A DNA stretch of 64,000 nt from Cyanoderma ruficeps (GCA_008694505.1 VZDJ01007755.1:14458471-14522470), one strand, 5' to 3'. Shown: positions 38,296 through 51,969, counted from the stretch's first letter. Notes: a model not told the origin generated them from the sequence alone. Numbers and translations are program-made.

Positions 38296-41200
38296 AGTAT
38301 CTAAAATGGGGGCTTTCACAATTAGATGATTCTACTCCAGTCATTTTATTTTTAAAGACATGAGAATTGACCAGAAAAATAGAAACCTCAATCCAAACGA
38401 CTGCAAGCACACTTTATGTTGTAAAGGGGGAAACAATATTTGAAACACTAAACTCACAACTACCTTAATTTCTAATGAACCAGCCAAAAACTTGAGACCA
38501 TCCAGATGTTCCAAGAGTCTGAGATTCAGATTCCACATATCAGGACACTTTAAAAAATAAGTATGAAATGTGGTACAGATTTAGACATTTTAATCCACTG
38601 AGTTCCACTCATATCCCGTATAGACAAGTTGTTTTGTTATTCTCATCTGTAAAGACTTTTGTAATTGGATATGCTGTGAAATTCAGCTCTTCTTCATAGT
38701 TCCATCTATTATCAGTTTCTCTGTTCTCTTTTTGATGCCCAAATTATCTCATATTCATCTGGACTTTGTCGATGCAAAGCTGTTCTTATTACTATCCTTT
38801 GTTGTTTCCTGACTTGATTTTGAGTCGAAGTCCTTTCTTGTAAATATGTATCATTAACATACTTGATTAACTTATTAAACATTGCAGCACAAGCTCATTA
38901 TGTGTTTGTCTGATGTGATTTAACTTTCATTTGGAATGAGTTCATTGCAACAGAAAGGCTGTACGATGCAGAGGGAGCGGAGGGTACTGCATAATGCTCT
39001 CTCCCTGTCAGGCAGCGGTTCAAATCCAGTCTCTTCAAAAGCAGCTTTAATTATCACTGTCTAACAGTTTTGGAGGAGAGTTTTTTGGTTGCTGCCTCAT
39101 AAAACTAGAAGTTGTTTGTATACAGACTTTGTTGCAAAAAGTGAAGAACGACAGAATATGTGCTTTCTTCTAATATTGAATAAAGGACTTTATTCTAATA
39201 AACTGTTTGTCCTTTGCTTGCCTTGTTTCTTCTCTTTTTGCTGCACTGTAGAATTTCTGCTGTGAACTTTTTCCCGCCTTCCCTGTGCTTGTCTTCTGCT
39301 TATTAACTAAAGCAACTGTAAGTCTCTTTATGCTACAGTCTGACCCTGGGCAAATCACTGCGTGAGCATGCATCATTTTTCCAGCTGCAGCAGCAGTGCC
39401 AGCTGCAGAGGTTATCAGCCCAACCCTGCCTCCTAGCTACCCATCCTAGCCAGAGGCAAAACAGCCTGAGCTGCTTTCAGGAATGTGCTTCAATCCAGAA
39501 GGGGTAGCAGAGATTTACTCATCACTCTCTCAAGCAGGGCCCACTTGTCTGAGCTGAAATGGTTTGGGGAGCTGTTCTGTGAGCAGCTGGAAGGAGCAGT
39601 AGGTTCTGCTGTGAGAGCAGTGATTCTCCACGGCATTGGGAGCAGCTCCTTCTGTCACCTGAGGTGTACGTAAAAGGTGTCACATGTCCTCACACTCTTG
39701 GTCAGAATTCTCTGTCTCTCCTGCCTTTAACATGGGCTTGGTGCCATTCTCTGAATTTCACGCAAGGTAGAATTCATCAACTGTGCCAACCCTTCCAAGA
39801 ACAAGGATGGAAAGCAAAAAGAAAAGCCAAAGCATGATTAAGAATTGCTATGTCAGATTCTAAGAGAGTGATGGCAGGCGTAGCTGCTTCATTTTAGCCA
39901 TAGAACAAAGTAAATGGTTTCCATGCTAACTATTCACGGCAGATAAGAATTCCATCTCCCAGTGTCCCTGGAGGAAAGGCTTCATGTGTCTGTCCAGCTC
40001 CGCGTGAAAAGTGCATGCCAGACTATAGGTCATGGCAACCTCCTCCACCCCCAGCCCTAGACTAGAGAGGAGATAGGTCATTTTTGCCTTCTAGGCTCTT
40101 CTATTTTCTTGTCCATGCAAGCTCACTTGAGCTTGCTACTGTATCAGGGACAAGGGGAAGGCCCCCCTGTCTGACTGTTTACTGCACAAGACGTAGATTG
40201 CTGGTCTCCTGTAACAAGAAAAATCCCTGAGGGAATAAGACATTTCTCTACCTCCCTACCATGCTCCTCTACATGGAGAGACAGGTCAGGTCAAAATCTG
40301 ATTCTTCATGATTACCACATCTTTCTGCTGGTGCCTCATCAGCAAGAAAGCCTCAAGGCTCCTGAATGCACCTGGCCATCACACCACCCTGCAGACAGGC
40401 AACATCAATGCACAGTTCCTGGTGTATCACTGGTCTTCTGCCTGCATTTGTAAAATGGTTTTGTTGCAACCCAGGGATGCCCTTCCAGCAGAGCAGAGCA
40501 AGCCTGTTCTATCAGGTTTCTGATATGGGAATTTGCAGTTATGTCAAAAGTGCAATTTCTCTGCAGTGTCTGCGCACTGAGAGAATCACTAATATTCCTG
40601 GGAATAAATCCACTCACTCACTGTGATATTCTCAGGAAGACAGTAGGAAACCTATGTCTGTGTTTGGGGGGCTGGGACACACTGTCTATATTAATTAAGA
40701 AATGAAATTGATACTCTCCAGTAGATATACCTGTTTCAAGATTTACTCAGCTCCGGTTCACATGATCCAGAAAGAATCTAAGAATTACTAAGTAAAGGAA
40801 CTATTCAGACATTGTTCTGTCAAAAAATGAGGTGACACGGTAGAAGGTGACACCATCCCTTTGCTGTCTAGGAGATAAAATAGCTCTTGCACTTCAGGAA
40901 GAAAAATTGTCTCCTTTGGAAGAAATAGTGAGAGAATGTATATGATCTGTATTGTGTGGGAGATCAGTCTTGATGATTACCAGTGTCTCTGCTGGCTTTA
41001 AGCTTGTCAGTCTCTGCAGCTGATAGTCTGGGGTCTTGCACAAGAGCTAAACTAGTCTTTAGGAAGTGTAGAGCTGTTATTTATGATATAAACCACAGGA
41101 CAACCTGACTGTGTGAATGGCAGCTTTTCAATTTGCAATATGTCCTTTATAAAGCATCACACTTCCTTTTAGAACACACAGGGAAAAAAAATACTCTTGT

Positions 41201-44185
41201 GTTCATCGAACTGTTGGAGCTACATGACAACAAGCAAGAAGTCTGGAAACCATGGAAAAGAGGGCATCATAATCCATAACACTGCATAATTAATCATTTC
41301 TGCAAAAACACAATCTTAAAAGCCTTGAAGTGTTTATAAGCTTTCAGTGACCTATTAATAAAACAGTCAAAATGGAAATTAACTCTTTAAAATATGACAG
41401 TGGCTAAAATAAAATTTTCCACAGAATAATATTAGTTAGAGGGCATGCATGTATTTGTCACCTGTTTTTTTAGAAAGAATCACTAAATAAATCTAATTTT
41501 TGATTTAAATTAAAGGTACAATAGTGTATGGGATGGTAATTAGTTCTACATAACAGGAAAAGTGTTAGCGGAGGAGTCATATAATCTAAAAAAAAAAAAG
41601 GTTCCAATGGTTTAGCAGATTGGCTAAACAACAGTTTTATGATGGCAGGAACTATCAAGAAATTCAAGCATTTCTCAGTGCTTCATGATGCTTTTTCCAT
41701 AGCCTATCACAGTTTCTTTTTAAAATAAAGCCTAACTGGTTTACAATACACACTCGTCATTTCACATGCCAAAAATACCGTCTATTAGAGGAACATTAAG
41801 GTGATAAAATAATCCCACAGAAGCAAGAAAGACTAGTTGCAGATTAAACCTCTGTGGTGCAATATAAAGGGCACCACAGGAAGACATTAATGTAGAACCT
41901 AATTTTGGAAATGTAATGATAATGATTATTTTCCAACAGGTAATAAGAATAATTGGCATTTATGCTGGTGTCTTGCCTCCTGTATGATCTGGATGCATTC
42001 AGTATGGCTGAGGGGAAGGTACCTTTTGGGTGAATGAAGGAAGTTGGGGAGAAGCAGGTCAGTGACCTGCTGTGGAGTAGGGCTGTTAGGAAAGTTTCAC
42101 ACAGCTGCCCTCCAGCTGCCATGAAAAGGCCAGGGGTGTTTATGTGGACAGGTGCTGAGCTTGGGGAATTGAGCTAAAATAGTACTGAGTACTTTTTCAG
42201 AAGCTCAGGCTAATGTTTACATAAAATGAGAGGAGCTGGGAGTATGGAGTTTTTATAGTCTTTTAATTCCATTTGTGCTTGGGAAATGTTTTTCATTTTG
42301 ACTTTTTAGGTAATTTTCCAGGTTTTATTATGCTAAGTAAATACTGAAAAAAAGATTATATTATTGATTTGGTACTCATATAATAACAGTAAAACTAATG
42401 TAAATTTAGGTACAATTGTGTAAAAAGGACATAAAACCTCTTATTAAGCTTCAAAGAAAGAAGCTGAAGTTGAACCAGACCAAAAGTTCATGAAGTCAAT
42501 CAGATCTTATGCTAATATATATTGGTCATAGTCTGAGCCATAAACTGAATTCTCAAACAAAACCAGCAGATTACAGAGTGATCGGCATCACTAAACCATC
42601 GCACCTGAATTTTTGAGCCATAGATCCTTGTACACATTAAGTTGCCTCAGCCAGCCCTGCCGTTACAGCAGATTACTCTGCAGTCTCCTCTGGTTTGCTC
42701 TCCAACTGGACTGGCATCAGATCTTACTGGTGGATAAGCCATAAGTGTTGATGCAGGCAGAAGAGAATAATAAGACTGGGAAACCAAGGAGGTTAAAACT
42801 ACTTGGGAGGATTTTTTGTCCATTTCTTTTCCTTCAACTCTGGGTTGGTTTAACTAAGGATCCATTCTCCACTCCATACCACTGTGTGTCTCCACTAGCA
42901 CTGATTCTCTCTCCTCAGAGAGGAAAGGGCTGTTAAGCCACCAGCTGACTGAGTTGGGAAAAGAAGTTTTGTTTCCTTTGATGGCAATGTTGGAAGTGTG
43001 TCTGACACTGTGTGTGTCACACACAGCATTTGCTCTTCCCCTGGGAGCAAAGCTGAGTGTAGGTGACACATCCACAGTGGTGACCTAGTTAGCCTGGACC
43101 TTAACCCAGATAGAAGCTCATTTTCTGTCCCTAGGGTGCCTGGTCTCAATATCGGACAGGTAAAAATGGAAATTGGGCTGCTCATCTCAATGTAACACTT
43201 CCAACAGGTCACACGCCACAGTTCAGCCCAGAAAGTGTTTTCTCCTCAGGTGCTATCTACACAAACATGTATGTATAGATGGCCACAAACTACCTTCTGT
43301 GCTCTGCATTAATCCGATGTGAGCCAGAAAATGCTAAATGCATGGCTGTGCTGAAACCAGATTTATACTGAGGAGAGCTTTGCAGTAAGTGCTAACACAG
43401 CCCAATGGTGCACACTCCATCACGGGGAGCAGAGTTAGGTCATAAACAATGACATCTGTCTGGCCTGCACATGCTCAGAGGAGTAAGGTAGGTTATGAAT
43501 CAGGTTTGATAGACACTGGCACCAGCAAACCCCTACAGTACCTGCTGACTAAATGCTGGGCTTTAAGCTGTCGAATGCCATGGGCATGGGATTGAGTTAT
43601 TGCATTTGCAAGCATTAATCTTGAGTTCAGATGAGTTGTGCAAGATCATAACTGAGGGCTTGGAAACTTCTAGCTTACTTTTTGCCTTTCTCAGCTGTAA
43701 AATGGCTGAGCGATTTTTTGGAATTAAAAACAAAACAAACAAAAAGCACTGCTGTGCTAAAATATGAGTTCCAGATTATAGTACAGAGCATATTTTTATG
43801 GCAGCGTTTAAACAGGAAATGTGGGTGGAATCTTAATTAACAGATTGCTGTAGGACTCCCATTATCAGTTGTCAATAACTATCATACTGTTTATGGTTAA
43901 ATATCACCTTATAGGACTGCATTTGGAAATATCCTTGACATTTAATGGTTTTTTGCATTTTTTTTCATAAGTGCAACAAAGCCTATAACACATAAGCTGC
44001 ATGGAACCTTATTAACATATTTACCACGATATTCTGCTTCAATTTCTCTCATTCTTTAATTAAGGTCTATGGAGAAAAAAGAGATGAACCCAGGGTACTT
44101 CACATTCACACATTGCTATAAACAAGAAATCAGAGAGCACACAGCAACCCAAATTCTTTAAAAAATATTGTTCCTTGATTGTCTG

Positions 44186-44205
44186 CACGTGAAGTCAGTC
44201 ACGTG
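44186..44205. promoter_or_regulatory. Paired CACGTG E-boxes
   Basis: Two exact palindromic CACGTG hexamers lie at 44186-44191 and 44200-44205, separated by 8 bases. CACGTG is bound by bHLH factors such as USF, MYC/MAX and CLOCK-BMAL1. Two intact CpG-containing palindromes this close are unusual in CpG-poor DNA. Function is inference. Confidence 0.4.
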
Positions 44206-46263
44206 TGTGGATATGAAATTGCCCAAAGATGGGGTTCTGATAATAAAAAAAATAAAAATGGGGAGAATTCAAAGCATGACCCTGCTGAGTTTTATTCTAT
44301 TGCATTGCCACATGTTTAAGAGGATGTAGTTGGGTGAACAAATCACAGTCTATAATGGGAATATATTGGTTAATGAAAACTTGTAGCACATGGGGCCAAC
44401 CTCATCACAGGCCTAATTGGACACAACAGCACCGATCTCAGTGGTGTTGTACCCACATATGCTGGCAGCAAATCTGGCCCCATGCCTGTAAGCAATGAGC
44501 AGAAATATTAGAGCAAATATGAAAGAGAAGAACTCCACTAATGATTTTGAACTGAGATCACTGGTGACACAGTTCAATTACAGCATTAGTTCCTGGTGTC
44601 AGAGAGGGGTTAAAATGGAATGTAATGACTCTTTAGCAGATAGATTTGGAGCAATTAGAAGTCTGAAAATGTCTCTCTGTGTAACTAAAAATATAATTGC
44701 TTTTGAATAGCTAGGCTATAGAATCTTTTTTCTTCTTTTTCTTTCTCTTTTTTTCCTGCGCTGAACACTGATTTTTACTCCTATTACTCATCCACATGGA
44801 CTTAATTGACTGAGGTTCTAAACCCCAACCCTCTAGTGAGTACTGATGAGGTTTTAAATTACTCTGAATTGAAGCACTTTAAAATACAGGCAAGGAAGTG
44901 TGCTAAGGCAGTACAACATATGGAGTGAAATGTGGGTTTAGATTATCATGATTTTACATCTCTGCATGGAACTCCACTAAGGCCACCTTGGAAAAGGCAA
45001 CATTGCCTGCTGTTAATCACTGGGTACTGTTCCTGTGTTTCTGTCTACAGCAGTTTCCAAATAGTCACCAGAAGTGTGTGTTTGTTTTCCCTGGACTCAG
45101 CATTATGATGACTGAGGCTGAAACATTTTCACTGGAGGACGATCCTGCTGTCTCTTCTATATTTTAGCTGAAAAAATGCAAGTAGAGAAGGAATGAGTGG
45201 GAGTGGGAAAGGACCAGTTTCATGTCTGGCACTCCCCAGCCGGTTTCTTCCCCTTTTCCTGGCTGTCTTCTGCACCAAGGTCCAGACCAACACCACATAC
45301 CCCCCAGCAACCCTTTGGATAACTTTCTGTTTTATTTTATTTCTGGACCTTCTGGGAGCAAGTGAGTTTCTGGGATCTTTTGATCACAAAAGGTCCAGGT
45401 TTTGATGATCACAGCACCTACAGTAGAAGTTCCTGAATGTTGAATAGAGACATTTGCACTGTACTGAAATAAACAGGAGTGCTAATAGGATACAAAGCAA
45501 TCACACTGTGTGGATGTGCTGTACTGAACATGTATTTCAGGCAGTTTTTCACCCCAGCACCCCTCTTCTGCAGTGCTACCCTGTCTTTAAGGGAGGGAAA
45601 GCTCTTCTAAATTCCATAGTAAAATACTCTGAGCATCACTGTTTCCACATGACAAGGAGTTGTAGAGCCAGATCTTACACTTCCCTCCTTCCACACCTCA
45701 GATGTGTCAGACTTCAGGAGAAATGCAAAACCAGAGAGCAACGTTTTTCAGCTGTCAGTACGTGATCACAACCTATGGATGCAAAATAGATCCAGAACTA
45801 CTCTTACAAGGATGGGAGTCAGGCAAAGAAACAAGGACATCTGTAAATGGCAGCCATGCAGCTCAAACGAGCTAAGGAGGGTTGCTCTTGCAGGAACTGG
45901 TGAGATGCTGCTGCTCTTCCACACCCTCCAAAGAATCTGAAAGCAAAGCCACTGGGGAAGAAACTCATTAGAGGGCAGTAGGAGAAGAGCACAGAGATTG
46001 TGGTGCTGCAAAGCCATCCTCTTTTCTTCCAGGTTTGTAACTCATTTTCATTGTGGTAAGCAAACTTTGCTGATGGACATGATGACAGAGGATTGCCAAT
46101 AGCTCTCCCATAAAGAGCTATCTTGTAGCTGTCAGATGTGTGAGACAAAATCCATTTCAGATTGGCTTGGCCATCTCTGCCTGAAATTTGATAGTGCTGC
46201 TGAGCATCAAGAGATGACAATTTCAGTATCCCCATGGTTTTGTTTTGGACATAAGGAATTATG

Positions 46264-46331
46264 TCCAAAGAAACTAAGAGCCTAATCTTAAACAAGACCA
46301 AGAAACCTTCTGAGCCTAATCTTAAACACTG
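46264..46331. repeat. Tandem duplication of about 34 bp
   Basis: The 17-mer GAGCCTAATCTTAAACA occurs at 46278-46294 and 46312-46328, each preceded by a CCAAAGAAAC/CCAAGAAACC-type block. This gives two adjacent units with a 34-base period and a few differences. Confidence 0.85.
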
Positions 46332-47113
46332 AAACTAGCAGCCTTTCAGAGCATTGACCCAAAATTAAAGCACAGGCTCAATGTCGACATGAAGAGCTAA
46401 AGCAAATATGCATACATTTCTATCTTTTTTTATGGCACTACCAGATGTTCTGCCTCGTCTTCTACAGTGCTAATGTGGGTAATGAGGCTGCCTGAAAACA
46501 TCAGGTCACTTGACCTTGAGTGGAATTTTCCTCATTCCTTTGAACAGCAAGGTTGCATTTGTTAGCTAAGGAGGCAATAAAAGTTTATGCCCAATTTAAG
46601 CAATTGCAGACAGCACCTATTATGTTTGGAGTAGTGGTTTTTAACTGCAAAGTTGAACTGAAAAACAGAAAGTATAACTGCTGTTTTATTAAGACATAAA
46701 TCTATGGAGGTTTAATTGGAAGGAGACAGGTAAAGGAGAGCAGTACTCTGCCTTCGTCCGGAATTTCTCCCACATAACATTCCCAGCAGAGCAGTAAGTG
46801 CCAACATATTCTACCACAGAAACAAAAGGAAGGAAGATTTTATTGCAAATAGTCTTCAGTGGATGTTCAATGATCTACAAGTAAGATATTATTACTGACA
46901 CTTGTCACTTCTGAGACTTGATTAATTGTTCTGAGGGTGTCAGATATATCTTATCAGAGTCCAGTCTGTTTAAGAAGTGATCAGTGTTGGATGCTTGTTA
47001 ATGATCCCCAATAACTCATTTTTTTTCTCCTGACCACATTGTTAATTTTCACCTACGCGACACATATCAATTTTTAAGTGATATTATAGCACTTCAGAGT
47101 TCCAGGAGACAAC

Positions 47114-47250
47114 ACAGTGGATTGCAGAAAAAGTCTAATAACTAGAAGTTCCTGGATTCAAACTGTGATTAGCCATTAACCTTACTGTGTGACCTCAGAC
47201 ATGTCCCTTAATTCTCTTGTCCCTCAGCTTAGCTATCTAATATTTTTTCA
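47114..47250 (+). mobile_element. Ancient MIR-like SINE
   Basis: The order of blocks matches the tRNA-derived MIR SINE: ACAGTGG at the start, the B-box region CCTGGATTCAAACTG (47151-47165), then GCCATTAACCTTACTGTGTG, ACCTCAGACATGTCCCTTAA, TTCTCTTGTCCCTCAGC and TATCTAATA. This parallels the MIR consensus 'CCACTTACTAGCTGTGTGACCTTGGGCAAGTTACTTAACCT...CCTCAG' quoted from memory. Similarity fades after about 47250. MIR copies are old and sparse in birds, and this one is well preserved over its core. Confidence 0.7.
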
Positions 47251-50200
47251 CAGAATTACAACACCTTGCCAAAAGACTAAGAGCCTCCTGTGAATCAGCT
47301 ATCATGAGAAAATGAAATTAGAAAATAATGACAAAAGGAGTGCAAAAGGGAAGTGAAGAAGGTAATGGGTGTTAGAATAGTTACCAAAAAGGAAGTAAAA
47401 AGTTCATGACTATTTGTGTGAGTGACTTGTACTATACAAACCTTTTTCTAAGCAATCTCATCAGCATCTGCTTCTTAGGGATTTCTTTTATTTTTTCTAG
47501 ATTTGTTAACTAATAAATCTGGCATCCAGGCTCCTTTTAGAACTAAAGTAATCTTATGACTAGAGCAGATGAGAACAAGCAACTTCCCATGTCTGGAAAA
47601 ATCAGGTAGCTCACCAACAGCTTCATTGGGAACTTCAACTGCTCTCATCAGTGACTGTCCTCTCCCATCCTCTGTAAAGTTAATCTGCATACGAATTAAA
47701 AATGTGGGTGACATTGTTTGGCAAATGATGCGAGGTCAGTTCTGAAATACTTTCACACCATTCCAGACATAGAAAGAGATTTTTGACATAAGTAATTTCA
47801 AACAAAACTACATGCAACATCTGCTAGCACTGATGTAAGTATGACCTAAGATACAGGTGCTCACAAATTCAGCTGTTCTGCTCATTTTGGTAGAGGAGAG
47901 AGTGATCCAAGGACATCACAAGTGGCCAGAAAATAATTAATTTCAAGCATGGATGTGCTCTAATACAACACTTCAGAAGAGTCCTGGTTGCTTCAGTTTC
48001 GCCACATTCATAGCTAAACTCATAATCATGGTAGAGGAGGGATTACATCATATGAACCATAATGCTTAGATCATTATTTCCTTAGACATCTTTCTTGCAG
48101 AGTCCCTTTAGCATTGTGTGGCCTCAATGCTGTCTTTTTCTACTTCAGTCCCTGCACTTTATTATTGTGGCAGACCAGGAGCCACAGACCTGCCTTCATA
48201 CACACTTCAGTGCCTGAAGATGCGACTTCACCTCTAAGGGAAAAAGAAACACAAGCTCACAATTAAAATATTTTGTATCTGGATTGATTGCATCTTCTCC
48301 CTTTACTACTGCTCTGCTCTCATTTCCTATGGCTGAGTTCCCTGAAGGGGGGGGCTTCTGATCACACACACATTCCTGTGGCTACAAGCCATATCATGAG
48401 CTGCTGTTTCATCCTTCCACCTTTCCACCTCTTAGTCCATGGCACTGACACTCCTCCACCATCACCATTTGAATCTTGTTAGTGCCTTCCAGCACTCCTT
48501 GCTGAAGCTCTGCTGAATCACTGTGCTGCATTTTCTCCTGTTCCTCCTTGGCAGAAAGGAATTCTTAAATGCATATTTCTCTTTCCTTAATGCATATTTT
48601 CTTTTTCCAGAACCTGGAGTGACCTTGCCTGTGACAGTCTTAGGCCACATGCAGAGCAAAATTGGTTGGTGCCAGCATCTAACAACATCACTGGTACATT
48701 CTAACAAACCAGCTCTTGGGCATAGAAGTTCTGTTTCAGGGCAGCTCATGTATGATGCCTTTCATTGGCCAGCCTCAAAGATCTTGACAAATTAATGACT
48801 TGTCATTTTTCAGATGGGCAAAAGAGGTGTGGAACAGGAGCCTAGCACAAGAAGGGCACATTCTCATGGCTTTTAGGAAGCAATGAAATGTAAATAACGA
48901 AGAGAAAGGCAGAAGGCTGCATTCCTAACCCCTTCACCTCAGCATTCTGCACTAGGCTCTTCCCTGCCTGACACTGCCAACACAGCATTATCTTCCATGA
49001 AGCAGTTTGTAATTCAAGATACAGTGGTTTAATTATTAATAAAAGATGCTTGGAGACATCATGCCCTATTAGAGACATTTCTTAGAGTGAAACTCTGCAG
49101 ATGGAGTAGAATATAGTCTTAAACACTACAATTAATATTTATGCAGCTTGATAAGCTAGTTTAGATCCTGACCCTCACTGGGTTTCTCTGGAGATGTGTC
49201 TCTTCTTGCTTCCCTACCCTCCCTCCTCTTCCTCCTCCTGCCCCCATCCTGGTAATAATTGTGTGGCTGCTGCTATAGCTCTCAGGCTTCAAGGTCAAGT
49301 TATGAAGCTAAAAGGGGCCTGAATACTATTGAGCCTATAATTGGAGCTCCTGACCACTTCTACTTCCCCCTTTTCTTCATCTCTTTGCAAGGAAGAAGAG
49401 AGAGATCACTGGCATCTATTTAAGTGGAAAACAGGAGGTATGAAAGCACAAAGCTCAGATGTTCAATCTTGGATTAGGATAGTAGTTTTAAGTTTTGACA
49501 GGGTTTTAGGTGATGCAGAGGGAGAGCAATAAGAAACTCAGTGTAGGGAAGCCCCTGAAAAAGATTAAGTGATCCTGTGAAATGGTTCTGCAAGATATAA
49601 TACACCACGGAGCATCATTTCTACATGTTCTGAAATTTAAAGGCACAGGAACCTGACATGTCTATCATGATTTTGTAAAAGGATAGTTCCCCTATTTTTT
49701 CCAGTTGTGTTGAGTTGCCTTATTTTACCTCTCAGTGACACTATGAGCCTAGGGCCTATCAATACATCACAGTGGGATGATTCACTCATGGCACACTCTA
49801 AATGAAATATCCACAAATTGAATTACCGCCCCAAAGCACTCCATAATTCATGCTTTCACTGCATAATAACAAGTGTGCTTGCATAGGAAAAGCGACACGG
49901 AATTTAGCATAAAGCCCTGTTTTTCCAATTTTATGTGATGAGACCAGACAAAAAAGCAGTGGTTTGCTTATTAAGCGACACTAACCTCAAACCTCTCCAT
50001 CCAGAGTGAATGCAAGGCTGTGAGCATTAGAGGGCAGCACAGTAACATTTTCCCACCTCAAGGAAAAGGATTTTAGGATGCCATCATTTCCAAGTGGTCC
50101 AGTTCAGACAGTTTTGTCAAACCTCTGTGAGTTTCATGTATCCCCCATTAAGAGATTTCTCTTCTTAAAGAGCTGCAGAACAAAGGATGTCTCAATCCAA

Positions 50201-51969
50201 GGAACAGGTGAAAAAAGTGTACTTTTTACATTTTGGCTGCTGATAAAGCTCATGATGTTACAATCTCTCTATTGGCAAAGACTTATTTGTCCACTTGCAC
50301 CTTGAATTCTTAGCTCACACTTTGTGTAGCTTTCAATGCTGTTTTCTGGGTGAGGGCAGAATCAATGCAGTGCAATGACCAACAGACCAGCTGGGTTGTG
50401 ACTGAAGCATATTGTGTCTTCCAGACACCCAAAAGAAGTCTGTCTTTGGAAAGGGCAAGTTTAAACATGAAAAGAACTAATGTTCTGTAATAATGACAAA
50501 TCACCCTCCTTGTTATCTAATCTAATTTACTAGTGCCAGGCACCTTCACAATTTCTATGCTATGATTACGAGACTGGATCTTGGCAAATAATCCATAATT
50601 ACACTAACGTCAAATTAGGATTGATTCAAGAAAGCCATTTTTATCCTGCAGGATCGGAAAAATTTCTTCTTCTTTTTTTTTTTTATGTGACTATGTCACT
50701 TCAGTTGTGACAAAACAAATCTGTACAAGACAAGTCCATACAGTACTGGATATACACACAATTGTTAAAAAACTCCTTCATTGTCCAGACAAGCCAGAAG
50801 ACTGATCCAATTATAACAGGATGAGACAGCCCTAGCTCTCAACTAGTGTCATGACAAGCCCAGCTGGAGATCTAGACTAGCAAGTGACCCCCAGACCATC
50901 ATTCTGCAGGCCAGTGGGCTGGAAAAAAGATCAAGGAAAAGCTCATTGGCTTAATCTCCAAGCAACCAGAGTTCCCACTCCTGCCTCCTGCCCACCCCAT
51001 CCTCCTCATGGCACAGCAGCTGGCTCACAGAGAACCAGCACTGATCAGAGGAAAATGCTGAGCATCTCACAATGTGCTGTGAGTGTCCTGAGGTGATATA
51101 GCTGGGAGAGGTTTAGGAGGCATGAGTGACACAAATAAAGGCAAGCCCAGAACCAAAAGGAAGCAAGAAAACTCTTTCACAACTAATGAGATTGGTGCGG
51201 TATCCTAACTGCATCTTTCAGACAGGTGAGAAGATTTTTCTCCACAGTAAGAAAAAGAAAGCCTGAGAACAGATGCCTGAGGCCTGCTGCACACATTGAA
51301 AGGACAAGGAGGAAAAAAGAAGTAGAGAAAAAAGTCTGCTTGCATACTTTGAACAAACCAGCTGAGTGAAGGCTTGTATCATTGAATTAGCTTTTACATC
51401 AACCAGACCTTCCATAGCCAAGGCTGGTGCTTTCATTCGTGGACTCAGTTTGACATCCTTTACCCACTCATTCAAACACTACCCGCTATCACTGAACTGT
51501 GCTGCAGGGTGCTTGACAAAACATTGAAAAAACAAAAACATACATAAATGAAACTTGGCATGGTATGTCTTTCTGCCTATGTAGATCAACAGCTTTGCCT
51601 TTATTGTGAATTTCTTCAAAACAGCTTTCCTTTTCAGAAGAGAGTAATTTAGCATTGTCCAGGGAAAGCTCTCTTATTTCATGCATTTAATTGTACCACA
51701 GATGACTGGAATCTGAGTGAGGAAACAGACACTTATGTGAATAAACTGATTATGAACAGTCTTCTAAAATTTGATTTGAAGAAAAAAATGATACAATGGC
51801 TGATTCTTGATTGTGCCTTGGAGCCAGCCCTGGCTCCTCTTTGCCTCACACAGGACCTCTCTATGTGGTTGCCAGGTTATCTGGAAGGAAAGAGAGTGTC
51901 AGGCTGGTTGTCACTTTATAAGGACACGGGATTTAATCAAATACATGTATGGATCATGCATATGTTTGT
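47251..51969. other. 4.7 kb of unique DNA, no gene recognised
   Basis: No exon or repeat family recognised. It contains an imperfect tandem duplication around AATGCATATTT (48566-48608), a T-rich run (50667-50684) and an unusually conserved-looking AT-rich stretch at about 49800-49990. Confidence 0.6.
48566..48608. repeat. Tandem duplication of 21-22 bp
   Basis: TAAATGCATATTTCTCTTTCC (given here as positions 48566-48586) is followed at once by a near copy at 48587-48608 with the same AATGCATATTT core and a pyrimidine tail. It is a small local duplication. Confidence 0.8.

Larger units (their letters stand above)
38296..47113. other. 8.8 kb of unique DNA, no gene recognised
   Basis: No exon or clear repeat family. 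Notable small features are a tRNA B-box-like GGTTCAAATCC near 39014-39024, two CACGTG E-boxes at 44186-44191 and 44200-44205, a GT/CA palindrome (43008-43026), a pyrimidine tract (44724-44757) and a 34-bp tandem duplication (46264-46331). The minus-strand open frame at 45819-46301 (160 codons) is the longest in the window but contains no motif I recognise. Confidence 0.6.

Noticed and set aside
43008..43026. Palindrome CTGTGTGTGTCACACACAG
   Set aside because: It is built of GT/CA repeats, which readily give such symmetry. No further support.
43660..43720. Possible MIR tail (TCTCAGCTGTAAAATGGCTGAG)
   Set aside because: It matches only a short stretch of the MIR 'CTCATCTGTAAAATGGGG' block, and the upstream alignment is poor. 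Similar weak matches at about 30590 and 39341 were also dropped.
45819..46301. 160-codon minus-strand open frame, the longest in the window
   Set aside because: No domain or family recognised, another frame overlaps it on each strand, and the 34-bp tandem duplication lies at its edge. Length is within chance for this much sequence with alternative starts.
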